NCBI RefSeq assembly: GCF_000503895.1
Contig: NC_022997.1
Span: 1,632,501-1,696,500, forward strand
Length of the DNA: 64,000 bases
Source: Hyphomicrobium nitrativorans NL23
Lineage (GTDB): Bacteria; Pseudomonadota; Alphaproteobacteria; Rhizobiales; Hyphomicrobiaceae
Direction: 5' to 3'
Shown here: piece by piece, positions 42,716 through 51,640 of the stretch
Numbering within the stretch: position 1 is the stretch's first letter
How the letters are laid out: each line of letters opens with the position of its first letter
Position numbers and translations under genes: made by a program
Notes under the pieces: generated by a model
Told to the model about the DNA's origin: nothing
The model's database searches: none
Seen by the model: only the letters and a program-made list of their open reading frames with translations

Positions 42716-43183
42716 ATGTCTTTAGAGCAAGAGCCGTTCCTGAAACAAGTTCGTTCCCGGCTGGCCTTGAGGAGGATCACGCTTGCCATTCTCGGTGTAC
42801 TCGCCACCGCCATCCTAGGCGCCTTAATCAGCGGAGCAGGAAAACCCTTACTGTCTTGGGCGGAAATGCGAGCAGATGGACTGCGCGATGATTGGCTATG
42901 TGGCGGCCGTGCAGCAATGGCAGAGGGTGACCGTCTGACCGCACTTGCTGAACGAGAAGAAGTGCGCGCGAGTGAATTCCTGAGCGAAGCTAATGCGTCC
43001 TATCAAAAGGCGTATGACTGCGGATTTCCCGATGCAGGGCTGCGACTAGCGGTGGCGAATTGCCTTGGGCTTGGAACACCAAAGAACAACCACAGAGCGC
43101 GGCAATTGGTACTTGAAGTTGAAGGGAAGTATCGTGAAAAGGCCGGTCGCGCCTCGGATGTCAGAAAATTATGCGATCTATGA
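42716..43183 (+). CDS. Unknown small single-TM protein
   Basis: A 155-residue protein with one N-terminal TM helix (RRITLAILGVLATAILGALISGA) after about 18 residues, then a helical periplasmic or cytoplasmic domain (FLSEANASYQKAYDCGFPDAGLRLAVANCLGLGTPKNNHRARQLVLEVEGKY) that resembles a single Sel1/TPR-like repeat. I do not recognise a family. Base composition is lower in GC than the core genome. The ATG at 42716 has AGGGGGA about ten bases upstream. It is convergent with a lipoprotein gene. Confidence 0.55.
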   Translation: MSLEQEPFLKQVRSRLALRRITLAILGVLATAILGALISGAGKPLLSWAEMRADGLRDDWLCGGRAAMAEGDRLTALAEREEVRASEFLSEANASYQKAYDCGFPDAGLRLAVANCLGLGTPKNNHRARQLVLEVEGKYREKAGRASDVRKLCDL

Positions 43184-43210
43184 TGCGGGCCGCTGGCCGG
43201 TCGGCGCAGT

Positions 43211-44167
43211 TCATCCACACTGGGGAGTTGCGCGATTGAGGCAGTATTCGCGCGCCTTGGCGAGCGCAGTGGCGGTTTCGCGTGCCTCCTTTTGCAACGA
43301 TGTCGTATCGACCTTCACTCTATTATCGACGGCAACAGTCCGGGCGTTCTCCACTGGACGACTGCCTTTCATAGCAGGCGTTCGAGGACGCTTGGTCGTG
43401 CTCCCTACCGGCGCACGGTTCTCGGCCAGAACCAAGCGTTGAGAAAGATCATCAGCCACAAAGCCGTACATTTGAATGACATTGCGAACCAGTTCGTCAT
43501 GACCTTGCATAAGGCCTATGAGCTGAGTTCTAGCCCTCCTTGCTACCGGATCATTCACATCGATGTCCGCCACGCCAGGGCGGCCATCGACACTTCTCAC
43601 GGGCTGGCGCCCCTCATCGAAAAGAGCTGCTAACGCTTCGTACCAAATTCTGCTTCTGCGCAGACACTCGGCATCATGTTCGACCGCGTCGCTTAGGAGA
43701 CGGGCAATTAGGTCGCGAGAACCGCCGGACTGCTTCCAGACAACATCCGTATACAGGCGGCTTACTTTAGCAATATCGCCCGCAGCGGTGCGGAGTGTGG
43801 TTCGGGGAATCAGCTCTCCAATTCGGCCGATGGAAATCCCGTTTACGGCGGCTTCGTGAATCCCAATCAGAGTGACCTTGTCGGGGACGCCCTGATGGTC
43901 AATCAAATGACAGTGTGTGTCCGGAATATTGTGCCCGGCATTCCAGAGGACTTTGCTGAAGGGCATGGCTTTTGCGTTAGTCGGGTGGTTCCAATACACG
44001 TGTTTGGCGGGCCATTGTACCTGACGGCCGGCCTGATAAACGGTAACGCTTCCCGAAACGGAATGTGGTTGAAGAGGGGAGAGAGAAGCGCCTGCGCTAC
44101 ATCCCGCCTGGATCCCCGCCCCAATTAAGAGCAGTAAGCTTGTTCCACGCCTCTGGCCACCGAACAC
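43211..44167 (-). CDS. Unknown lipoprotein
   Basis: A 318-residue protein with a lipoprotein signal (SLLLLIGAGIQAGC, Cys about residue 23). The mature part has no motif I recognise; it contains several His (NHPTNAKA, DTHCHLIDHQG, IGIHEAA) and a C-terminal basic region. The start is a GTG at 44167 with AGGTAGG seven bases upstream. It lies between the tRNA-Arg island and core genes and may belong to the island. Composition is intermediate in GC. Confidence 0.6.
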   Translation of the reverse strand: MFGGQRRGTSLLLLIGAGIQAGCSAGASLSPLQPHSVSGSVTVYQAGRQVQWPAKHVYWNHPTNAKAMPFSKVLWNAGHNIPDTHCHLIDHQGVPDKVTLIGIHEAAVNGISIGRIGELIPRTTLRTAAGDIAKVSRLYTDVVWKQSGGSRDLIARLLSDAVEHDAECLRRSRIWYEALAALFDEGRQPVRSVDGRPGVADIDVNDPVARRARTQLIGLMQGHDELVRNVIQMYGFVADDLSQRLVLAENRAPVGSTTKRPRTPAMKGSRPVENARTVAVDNRVKVDTTSLQKEARETATALAKAREYCLNRATPQCG

Positions 44168-44512
44168 AATTCGCCTACCTGCTGCCCGACGCCCGTATTG
44201 TTAAGCGTTCTTACCTGTTCCCAGGCTTTGACACAACGAGTTGGCGGGCTCCATTCAGTTTTCCACACGGGTCTGGGCGAGTTTCCGATCTATAGGTATT
44301 ATCCGTTTTGCCGACAGAATGGGGCGCGATGGCCCAGGGCCGGTCTTTTAACGCTTACTTTACTCTCTCCGACAAATTCATCCGCCGCCAGCCTGAACGC
44401 TAGGGCCACGGCGATCAGGGTTGCTCATAATGGTGTGGTTCTTGCTCGGGCTCTCTTCGTCAGTCTGCCTGTACCGTCCTGGCACGAGCGCAGAAACGAA
44501 GAGAGAAATGCC
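44168..44512. other. 345-bp divergent gap, nothing recognised
   Basis: This region separates the unknown lipoprotein (minus) from the acyltransferase (plus). I find no FNR, EcfG or Fur-type site and no small gene. Slightly AT-rich around 44195-44240. Confidence 0.5.
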
Positions 44513-45559
44513 ATGCGGCTTGAACAACCTGCTGTTGCCCGCCTCGATTGGGTCGATGTCGCCAAGGGTGTCTGCATCATCCTTGTGGTGTTGATGCATG
44601 CGACGCTCGGGGTCGAAAAGGCAACCGGCGAGAGCTTAAGCCTCACTCACTTCGTCGAATGGGCTCGGCCGTTCCGCATGCCCGATTTCTTTCTGATCTC
44701 CGGCTTGTTCCTCGCCGCGCGGATCGATCGTCCGTGGCGGAGCTATCTCGATACGAAGGTGGTCCACTTTGCCTATTTCTATGTGCTGTGGCTGACCATT
44801 CAGTTCGCGCTGAAAGCGCCCGGTATGGTGGCGGAACACGGTGCCGTCGCTACCCTTGAGCATTACGTGATGAGCTTTTTCGTGCCGTTCAGCACGTTGT
44901 GGTTCATCTACCTTCTTGCCGCGTTTTTCGTCGTGTCGAAACTGTTGCGCCCGGCGCCTCACTGGCTCGTGCTCGGTGGCGCGGCGCTCTTGCATGCGGC
45001 ATCGCCCCATAGTGGCGTATTCATCGTCGATGAATTCACGAGCCGTTTCGTGTTCTTCTATTCGGGTTATGCCCTGGCGCCCATGGTCTTTGCGTTTGCC
45101 GATCGTATGCGGGTTACGCGGAGCGCGCTGCTCTTGACCGGGCTCGCCGCATGGGCCGCCTTCAATACGGTTGGCGTCGTCTCCGGTATCGCCTTCGTCG
45201 CCGGCGCGGATCTGTTGTTTTCGTACGTCGGAATTGCGGCCGTCATTGCGTTCAGCGTTCTTGTGACGACGTCTTGGTTCGGACGCGCACTCGCATACTG
45301 CGGAGAGCATTCCATTGCCGTCTATCTGGCGTTCACCGTGTTCATGGGGCCTGCGCGTATCGTGCTCTTGAAGCTTACGGGCGGAGAGCACGCGACGGCG
45401 ATCGCGCTTGCGTCCACCTTTGCGGGGATCGCCGGTGCGCTGTTGCTCGCTTGGTTGGTCAAGGGGACGTGGGCCGGATTTTTGTTTGCCCGTCCGCAGC
45501 GCTTTCGTCTTGCGTCTCCACGCGGGGCATCTGGATCGTGTGTGCCTGCGTCTGCCTGA
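44513..45559 (+). CDS. Membrane acyltransferase, OafA/family 3
   Basis: A 348-residue inner-membrane protein with about ten TM helices. It starts RLDWVDVAKGVCIILVVLMHATLG, the usual start of acyltransferase family 3, followed by FFLISGLFLAARID, in which SG replaces the usual motif after the catalytic His of TM1 (His27). Such enzymes transfer acetyl or succinyl groups to surface glycans or lipids. The substrate cannot be inferred. I chose the ATG at 44513 behind AGAGAGA; longer starts add a non-conserved leader. Confidence 0.85.
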   Translation: MRLEQPAVARLDWVDVAKGVCIILVVLMHATLGVEKATGESLSLTHFVEWARPFRMPDFFLISGLFLAARIDRPWRSYLDTKVVHFAYFYVLWLTIQFALKAPGMVAEHGAVATLEHYVMSFFVPFSTLWFIYLLAAFFVVSKLLRPAPHWLVLGGAALLHAASPHSGVFIVDEFTSRFVFFYSGYALAPMVFAFADRMRVTRSALLLTGLAAWAAFNTVGVVSGIAFVAGADLLFSYVGIAAVIAFSVLVTTSWFGRALAYCGEHSIAVYLAFTVFMGPARIVLLKLTGGEHATAIALASTFAGIAGALLLAWLVKGTWAGFLFARPQRFRLASPRGASGSCVPASA

Positions 45560-45762
45560 GTTGCGCCGCGCGAGGCCGCTCGATCTCTGCCGGTGCGTGA
45601 TGCACTCCATACTTACGGTATTTGAACGCGCTTTGTTCCGACACATCTTAACGCCGCGTCAAACAGTTGGATGATACCTGCGGGACGCGAGGGGACGGCC
45701 GAACGCGTGGGCGCGAGTTCACATTCCAATTCGATCAACGGGAAGATCGGCGTCCTTCTCTT

Positions 45763-45836
45763 GGCTGGATGGCGGAGTGGTTACGCGTCGGATTGCAAAT
45801 CCGTTCATCCTGGTTCGATTCCAGGTCCAGCCTCCA
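45763..45836 (+). tRNA. tRNA-Cys (anticodon GCA)
   Basis: A 74-base cloverleaf with encoded CCA: acceptor GGCTGGA pairs with TCCAGCC, anticodon loop TTGCAAA reads UGY, and the T arm is CCTGGTTCGATTCCAGG. It lies between the acyltransferase and the Fur-family gene. Confidence 0.95.
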
Positions 45837-45889
45837 CAATGCCGCGTGCGCTGCCGCTCATTCTTAGCGCACGCCGACGACAGCACCGA

Positions 45890-46381
45890 TCAGGACGTCT
45901 TTCGTGCCTTTCGTGAGGTGGATTTCGGCTGCTTGTCCAACGGCGCGACGAATATTTCGAGCTTGTGGCTTACGATCTTGTATCCGTGCTTGCGTGCTAT
46001 TTCTTCCTGCAGCCGCTCGATCTCATCCGAGTGGAATTCGATGATGTCTCCGGTTTCGACATCGATGAGATGATCGTGATGTGCGTGATCGGCCGATTCG
46101 TAGCGTGCGCGCCCATCGCCGAAAGTGTGACGCTCGATGATCTTCTTATCTTCAAGCAGTTTCACGGTGCGATAGACGGTGGCCAGGGCGACGCTTGGGT
46201 CGATCTGCGTCACGCGACGGTGGAGCTCGACCGTATCGGGATGGTCGGTCGCTTCGGCGAGAACCTGCATGATGACGCGCCGTGGCCCGGTCACGCGCAA
46301 GTTGAGCGCGCGACAGATCTCTTCAACGCTGTCGCTCAATGTCGGCTTCCTGCTCAAAGCGAGGCCTCCCGATCTTGCCAT
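45890..46381 (-). CDS. Fur/Mur-family metal-dependent regulator
   Basis: A 163-residue Fur-family repressor. N-terminal winged helix: NLRVTGPRRVIMQVLAEATDHPDTVELHRRVTQIDPSVALATVYRTVKLLEDK. C-terminal metal-binding domain: HAHHDHLIDVETGDIIEFHSDEIERLQEEIARKHGY. It lacks the CxxC pairs of zinc-structured Fur, as alphaproteobacterial Fur/Mur and Irr often do; the Irr heme motif is absent, favouring Fur/Mur (Mn or Fe). I chose the ATG at 46381; longer frames start up to 46474 without a better site. It is divergent from a porin gene with matching operator-like repeats. Confidence 0.85.
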   Translation of the reverse strand: MARSGGLALSRKPTLSDSVEEICRALNLRVTGPRRVIMQVLAEATDHPDTVELHRRVTQIDPSVALATVYRTVKLLEDKKIIERHTFGDGRARYESADHAHHDHLIDVETGDIIEFHSDEIERLQEEIARKHGYKIVSHKLEIFVAPLDKQPKSTSRKARKTS

Positions 46382-46715
46382 TGCCGCTATGCGGCTTTCG
46401 CGCGTCGTTCCGTGTTTGGTCTCATACCCCAAGCGGCAATGTCCGGCCACCGTTATGAGACGTAGAATCAACATATTGGCACTCTTCCGGGGCGTCCTGG
46501 AACGCGATCTGCCTTAGGGACTTAGCGCTGACGCGCCCGGGCGAATCTTTGCGGCTTGGCAGGACATCCTGCTGGCGGCTGCGCTGCTCGTTCACGCTCT
46601 CTCGTGTCGTTACGCAGCCATTTTGCAACAAAGTCGCAATTGCAAATCAGTTGCATCTCGCTGTTGGCCGTGCAAAACGTTATTGCGAATAAATTGCAAT
46701 AATGAGGTGCTGAAA
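46382..46715. other. 334-bp divergent control region between Fur/Mur gene and porin
   Basis: No gene. It contains two palindromic, AT-rich sites described separately, both within 75 bp of the porin start. The Fur-gene side shows no clear second site. Confidence 0.55.
46641..46702. promoter_or_regulatory. Fur/Mur-like operator pair before the porin
   Basis: TGCAAATCAGTTGCA (46641-46655) is a perfect dyad of TGCAA/TTGCA, close to published Mur/Fur boxes of rhizobia. TTATTGC-N9-GCAATAA (46680-46702) is a second perfect 7-bp dyad, ending 13 bp before the start codon. Together they fit repression of the porin by the divergent Fur/Mur protein. Confidence 0.65.
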
Positions 46716-48119
46716 ATGCTTGAACGGCGGTGCGGGAGCGCGGCGTGTGGGGAATTCGCGAGGTTTGCGTTCGCGTTGCCAATTCTGGTGGTTCTGTCGA
46801 TGGGCAGTGCGCTGGCGGACGATGCGGCCTTTTCCGATACGCTGACGGGTGACTGGGGCGGGGTGAGGTCGGCGCTCGACGACAGAGGGATTTCTATCGG
46901 TGCGACCTACACGGGCGAAGCGCTGAGGACGCTTTCCGGGGGCTCCCAGCAGGGAACCGCTTTCGAGGGTCTGGTCGATATCGCGGTCGATACGGACCTC
47001 GAAAAGCTCGTAGGCTGGCGGGGCGCCACGACGCATATCCGTGCGTTCCAGATTCACAACGCGAACGGCGAGAACGCCGCGGACTATGCGGGTGCGATAT
47101 CCGACCCGAGCAATATCGATGCACTCGCGACGACGAGACTGTTCACTGTATGGCTCCAGCAGGAAGTCGGAGATGCCGGCTCGATCCGTGTTGGCCAGCT
47201 TGCGGCCGACGACGAGTTTTTCATCAGCGATACAGCCGGTGGCTTGATCAATGGGACGTTCGGTTGGGGAAACAATTTTGCGGCCAACCTGCCGAGCGGT
47301 GGACCCGGCTATCCTCTGGCGACGCCAGGCGTGCGCGGCAAGATCAGCGTTTCTGAAAACGTTTCCGTTCTGGGTGCGGTTTTTAGCGGCGATCCCGCAG
47401 GACGCCGTTGTTATCGCGATGACCCGGAGGCGGATCCGCAAGCGTGCAACGACCGCGGCACGACATTCAGTTTCAGCGGCGGGGCGCTGTGGTTTGGCGA
47501 GGCACAGTACCTCGTCAACCAAGGGGACGATGCCACGGGGCTTGCGGCGGCCTACAAAGTTGGCGGCTGGTATCATACCGGGCGATTTGCCGATCGGCGC
47601 TTCGGGTTGGATGCGGCGGGCGGGCGCGTGTCGATGGCCGATCCGACTGTCGAAGACGACGACATGCATGACGGAAACTGGGGTATCTACGGCGTGGCCG
47701 ATCAAATGATATGGCGCGGCGATGGATCGAGCCTCAGTCTCTTTCTGAGAGGTGGCGTCTCGCCTTCGAACAGAAACCTCGTCTCGTGGTATGTCGATGG
47801 CGGCATCGGCCTCAAAGGCGTCTTTCCGGGACGGGACGAGGATGCGTTGACGTTCGGTATCGCGCACACGCACGTGAGCGGCGATCTCGCTCATCTGGAT
47901 CGTGATGTCGCGTTCTTTTCCGGGGCGCCGTATCCGGTGCGGACTGGGGAGACCGTTCTCGAACTGAGCTATGCAATGCAAGTCGCGCCGTGGTGGGTGG
48001 TTCAGCCGGACATCCAGTACATCATCCGGCCGGGCGGCGGTGATCCCCATCCCGACGACGGCATGCGAAGAATGGAGAACGCCTTTGTCCTCGGCGTGAG
48101 ATCGGAGATGAATTTCTGA
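46716..48119 (+). CDS. OprB-type outer-membrane porin
   Basis: A 467-residue outer-membrane beta-barrel with a signal peptide (FAFALPILVVLSMGSALA), then FSDTLTGDWGGVRSALDDRGISIGATYTGEALRTLSGG, the OprB start. The C-terminal strand ends with Phe (SEMNF), as for barrel assembly. OprB porins pass sugars; some Mur-regulated porins of rhizobia pass manganese. The Fur/Mur boxes upstream favour a metal-related role, but sequence alone cannot decide. The ATG at 46716 has GAGGTG seven bases upstream. Confidence 0.85.
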   Translation: MLERRCGSAACGEFARFAFALPILVVLSMGSALADDAAFSDTLTGDWGGVRSALDDRGISIGATYTGEALRTLSGGSQQGTAFEGLVDIAVDTDLEKLVGWRGATTHIRAFQIHNANGENAADYAGAISDPSNIDALATTRLFTVWLQQEVGDAGSIRVGQLAADDEFFISDTAGGLINGTFGWGNNFAANLPSGGPGYPLATPGVRGKISVSENVSVLGAVFSGDPAGRRCYRDDPEADPQACNDRGTTFSFSGGALWFGEAQYLVNQGDDATGLAAAYKVGGWYHTGRFADRRFGLDAAGGRVSMADPTVEDDDMHDGNWGIYGVADQMIWRGDGSSLSLFLRGGVSPSNRNLVSWYVDGGIGLKGVFPGRDEDALTFGIAHTHVSGDLAHLDRDVAFFSGAPYPVRTGETVLELSYAMQVAPWWVVQPDIQYIIRPGGGDPHPDDGMRRMENAFVLGVRSEMNF

Positions 48120-48168
48120 TCGAAGCAGGGTGCAGCGGCTGCTGGAATGCGGCTGCTCGGCGTCGGAA

Positions 48169-48202
48169 GCTTCACAAGCGAGATACGTCCCGCTTGTGAA
48201 GC
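48169..48202. terminator. Perfect 12-bp hairpin between convergent porin and nosX
   Basis: GCTTCACAAGCG (48169-48180) and CGCTTGTGAAGC (48191-48202) form a perfect stem with a 10-base loop. It lies 50 bp after the porin stop and 157 bp before the nosX end. Without a T tract it may stabilise transcripts rather than terminate them. Confidence 0.55.
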
Positions 48203-48358
48203 GTATGTACGGGCGTTTGCGCGACGTCGAGCACGGAGGAGACAGAACCTCGCGGACGTCGCCGACGCCTTTCTACAGGCGATCGCCGGAGGCCCCTCAC
48301 TCCGTCATTGCGCGCCTGGGATGTATTGTTTCGTGTCTCCGTCGGCCTCGGATTTGGC

Positions 48359-49330
48359 TCACCCCCTGGAAGAATCGAGAACGAGGCGACTGCCAGGGAC
48401 ACGCGCCAACGCGCGGCGGGCTGCGTCATCGTCCATAAACGTCAAAGCCGTCGAGAGGGCATCGGCTACGGCTGCCGCGTGCGCGACGACGGTCCGGCTG
48501 GTGGTCGGCCGCGCACAGCGGCCGGTTGCCGGGTTGAAGAGGTGATTGCAGCGTCCATTCGTGTCGAACCGGAACCCGTCCGCGCTCGTGGTGGCGACGG
48601 CCTTGTCCACGAGATCGAGCGTAATATTGTGGGATGCGTCCGTATCGATCGCAGTTTTCCATGCTCTGCCGTCCGGATGATTGCCCATGGTTCTAATCTC
48701 GCCCATGTCGACGAGCGAACTGGTGATCCCTTCCGCGCGGAGGATCTCGATAACCCGGTCGGTGATGTAGCCCTGAGCGATGCCGTTGAGCGTGAGAGCC
48801 ATGCCACGGCGCGCGAATGCGATGCGGTCGTGACTGAAACGGACGTCGGGCCACCCGGTTAATTCGATTGCTTCTGCGAGCTTATGCGGTGGCGGTCCTT
48901 CGGCGTTCGCATTCGAGACCGAGAAATGATCGGCATAGCATCGCCAAATCGGCTGGACCGAAGCATCGAATGCGCCGCCGGTCGTGCGCCACATCTCATC
49001 GCACAGGTGCAGAAGACGTACGAGTTCCGAGGGAGGCCCGATGAGCACTCCGGTGCGGTTGAGTTCGCTCAGGGCGGTATCTTCGCGGTAGAGGCTGAAG
49101 ATCGCTTCCAGGCGGCGGGCTTCCGCAACGGCGCGACGCAGCAGCGCCTTACCGGCGCGGCGGTCTGGATGGGCCAGGCGAATAGTCGAGACCGAGCCGA
49201 GCGACACACCCGTCCATTCCACAAGCGGCTCGCTTCCGGCACGCGGATGCGAGCCGATCGGCACGAGCGCCGCGCCGCCTGCCGCTGCGCACAGCGCGAT
49301 CACCTTTCTTCGGCTCAGAGCGTTCGGCAT
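48359..49330 (-). CDS. nosX: NosX, ApbE-like FAD:protein FMN transferase
   Basis: A 323-residue Tat-exported enzyme (SRRKVIALCAAAGGAALVPIG; SRR-K motif) with ApbE features: SLYREDTALSELNR, TGGAFDASVQP, LTLNGIAQGYITDRV and a C-terminal DALSTALTFM. NosX attaches FMN covalently to NosR in the periplasm. It is the last gene of the nos operon and follows nosL by eight bases. Confidence 0.9.
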   Translation of the reverse strand: MPNALSRRKVIALCAAAGGAALVPIGSHPRAGSEPLVEWTGVSLGSVSTIRLAHPDRRAGKALLRRAVAEARRLEAIFSLYREDTALSELNRTGVLIGPPSELVRLLHLCDEMWRTTGGAFDASVQPIWRCYADHFSVSNANAEGPPPHKLAEAIELTGWPDVRFSHDRIAFARRGMALTLNGIAQGYITDRVIEILRAEGITSSLVDMGEIRTMGNHPDGRAWKTAIDTDASHNITLDLVDKAVATTSADGFRFDTNGRCNHLFNPATGRCARPTTSRTVVAHAAAVADALSTALTFMDDDAARRALARVPGSRLVLDSSRG

Positions 49331-49338
49331 GATCCCTC

Positions 49339-49902
49339 CTATCGATGGCCGCCAGTGCCATGATCGTGTGCTGCGCTGCCGTCGATATCGTCGGATGCCG
49401 TCTGCGAACTGAGCACATAATCTTGGGGTACATCGGCGAACGCGACGATGCGGCCGCCGTTCTTAGTCACGAACGCCTCGGCGGCGGTGCGATCGGAGAA
49501 CGGAATGGTTTCGGGCGCGCCCATGCCGCCCTGCATGCGGCTCTCGATGACGAAGAGCGCGTTGCGGGCTTCGATCCAGTTATCGGCGCCTGGATTCTCC
49601 CACGTGGCGGCTTGGCCCATATCGGACACATAGACGGCGCGCACGTCCTTCGCCTCCTCGTCGAGCATCGTGTAGGAGAAGGCGTCGCGCGCCGAGGAAA
49701 ACCAAACCGGCGTGCTTTGGCTGGCGAGAATGATCTGTCCTTTGGGACCCGTGTGCTCCATCAGGCCCATGCCGCAATAGTGCCCCATAGCCTCGGTCGT
49801 GAGCGTATGGGGAGCGGGCAACTCTACGCTCTTTTGCTCGCTACATCCGGCGACGAAGAGCGTCGCGAAGACGAGGATCGCGAAGGCCGGCGTCGTTTTC
49901 AT
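49339..49902 (-). CDS. nosL: NosL copper chaperone lipoprotein
   Basis: A 187-residue outer-membrane-facing lipoprotein (lipobox LFVAGC, Cys20) with the copper-binding HYCGMGLMEHTGPKGQI stretch typical of NosL. It delivers Cu(I) for the CuZ site of NosZ. The C-terminus carries an additional His-rich tail (AAHDHGTGGHR) that could also bind copper. The ATG at 49902 follows AGGAGAGA and overlaps nosY by four bases. Confidence 0.92.
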   Translation of the reverse strand: MKTTPAFAILVFATLFVAGCSEQKSVELPAPHTLTTEAMGHYCGMGLMEHTGPKGQIILASQSTPVWFSSARDAFSYTMLDEEAKDVRAVYVSDMGQAATWENPGADNWIEARNALFVIESRMQGGMGAPETIPFSDRTAAEAFVTKNGGRIVAFADVPQDYVLSSQTASDDIDGSAAHDHGTGGHR

Positions 49903-50729
49903 AGCTCTCTCCTGGAGAAAATCATTGCCGAAGTGGCGAGCGGAACGAGTGTCCAGACCGCGAGCGCGCATAGGAGTTTGGCTGGGCCGAGGGCAATCGT
50001 GCCCGCAAGACCGGACATGCCGGAGAACGCACTGGCGTTCGTGGCGCCGGCAAGGTTCAACAGGCGGTAGACGTCGGTCGGATTGAGGAGGAGCAGGGCC
50101 GTCAACGTTCCGGACGAAATCATGCGGCCCTGATCTGCGACCAGTACGCCAAGAAGGACCATATCGAACACGACGACGAACAAAAGCCAGACGCCGATGG
50201 CGATGCCGGCTGCCGTCGCTCGCTCGCGTACCAGCACGCTGATGAGGTAGCCAATGGCGATGAAGACGGCGCCGAGCAGGATCGATGACCCGATCATGGC
50301 CGCGAACGCCGCCCAGCTCTGCGAGTCGATGACGGCACCTGTTGCCGCCAGCGTCACGGCTGCGGTGCCATATCCGAGCACGGTCGCGAACGCGAGAATG
50401 GCAAGATGCCCGATGAACTTGCCGATCAGGACTTGTCCGCGGCTGACAGGATAGCTGAGCAGGAGGAGCATGGTTCCCCGCTCCGTCTCGCCGACGATGG
50501 CATCGTGGGATATGAGAAGCGCGACGAGAGGGACGAGAAAGATGGTGAGGCTCGACAGGCTCACGATTACGATGTCGAGCGCGCGCGCACCGACGCTTCC
50601 TGTCGGTGCGCTGCCGAGGAAGGTCAGCGACAAGGCCAGCGCGGCAAGCAGCGCCGTCATCGCAAGAACCCAGCGGTTGCGCAGGCTTTCCTGGATCTCT
50701 TTCGTGGCGATCAGGAGGATGTTTCTCAC
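49899..50729 (-). CDS. nosY: NosY ABC transporter permease
   Basis: A 276-residue protein with six TM helices (LAMTALLAALALSLTFLG, IVIVSLSSLTIFLVPLVALLI and others) and the ETERGTMLLLLSYPVSRGQVLIGKF loop of NosY/ABC-2 permeases. With NosF and NosD it forms the complex that supplies sulfur and helps load copper into NosZ. It overlaps nosF and nosL by four bases each. Confidence 0.92.
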   Translation of the reverse strand: MRNILLIATKEIQESLRNRWVLAMTALLAALALSLTFLGSAPTGSVGARALDIVIVSLSSLTIFLVPLVALLISHDAIVGETERGTMLLLLSYPVSRGQVLIGKFIGHLAILAFATVLGYGTAAVTLAATGAVIDSQSWAAFAAMIGSSILLGAVFIAIGYLISVLVRERATAAGIAIGVWLLFVVVFDMVLLGVLVADQGRMISSGTLTALLLLNPTDVYRLLNLAGATNASAFSGMSGLAGTIALGPAKLLCALAVWTLVPLATSAMIFSRREL

Positions 50730-51640
50730 GGAGCCTCCTTCCTGAGGAAGTGAGCGTACAATTCGTCGAGGGACGGCGGGATGATGTCCATGTCTTCGAT
50801 GAGGTCGCCGGTGGAAGCGGCGCGCCGCAGAAGCTCTATTTTCTGCTCCCGTGTGGCGTCGAGTTCGACACGATGGCCGTTGAGCAATCGGATGGAGGTG
50901 GAGGCTCCGATCATGTTCGTAATTTTATCCATTGCGCCTTGCGCCACGGAGATGCGCACCGTGGCCGGCAACTCGGCGATGCGCCGCAGTTCGTCGAGCG
51001 TTCCGTCGGCCACGAGGCGACCGCGATTGACGATGATCACGCGCTCTGTGCGCTCCTCCAGCTCGGTCAGAACGTGGGAGGAGAGTACCACCGTTGCCCC
51101 GCGCTCGCGTAGTTCGCCTACGATGTCGTAGAACTCCATGCGCAGGCCAGGATCGAGACCTGTGGTCGGTTCGTCGAGGAGCAAGAGGCGAGGTCTGCCG
51201 ATGAGGGCCTGGGCGAGCCCGAGCCGCTGGCGCATGCCCTTCGAATAGGTGCCGATCCGCCGCTCCGCTGCTTTTGCGAGGCCGACGCGGTCGAGAAGGG
51301 CGCGGATGCCGTCCACCGATTCCGACTTCAGGCGCGCATAGAAGGCGAGCACCTCGCGTCCGGTCAAGGCGGTGTTGAAGGTGACGCTTTCGGGAAGATA
51401 CCCAAGGCGCCGGCGCGCTTCTATGCCGCCTGCGGCGGGGTTTTCGCCGAGAACGTGGACGCTGCCTTCTGTTGGCCGGATCAGGCCAAGCATGAGCTTG
51501 ATGAGGGTCGTTTTGCCCGCTCCGTTGTGTCCCACAAGGGCGACCGTCTGGCCCGGCTCCAGCGTGAAGGAGATGTCGCGCACAGCTTCAATGGCGCCGT
51601 AGCGTTTGGTGACGTGTGAAATGTCGACCAGAGGCGTCAT
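50726..51640 (-). CDS. nosF: NosF ABC transporter ATPase
   Basis: A 304-residue ATPase with Walker A GHNGAGKTT, a degenerate signature YSKGMRQRLGLAQ and Walker B RLLLLDEP, with the switch His in LSSHVLTELE. It powers NosFYD. I chose the ATG at 51640 behind AAAGGAG; it overlaps nosD by four bases. Confidence 0.93.
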   Translation of the reverse strand: MTPLVDISHVTKRYGAIEAVRDISFTLEPGQTVALVGHNGAGKTTLIKLMLGLIRPTEGSVHVLGENPAAGGIEARRRLGYLPESVTFNTALTGREVLAFYARLKSESVDGIRALLDRVGLAKAAERRIGTYSKGMRQRLGLAQALIGRPRLLLLDEPTTGLDPGLRMEFYDIVGELRERGATVVLSSHVLTELEERTERVIIVNRGRLVADGTLDELRRIAELPATVRISVAQGAMDKITNMIGASTSIRLLNGHRVELDATREQKIELLRRAASTGDLIEDMDIIPPSLDELYAHFLRKEAP

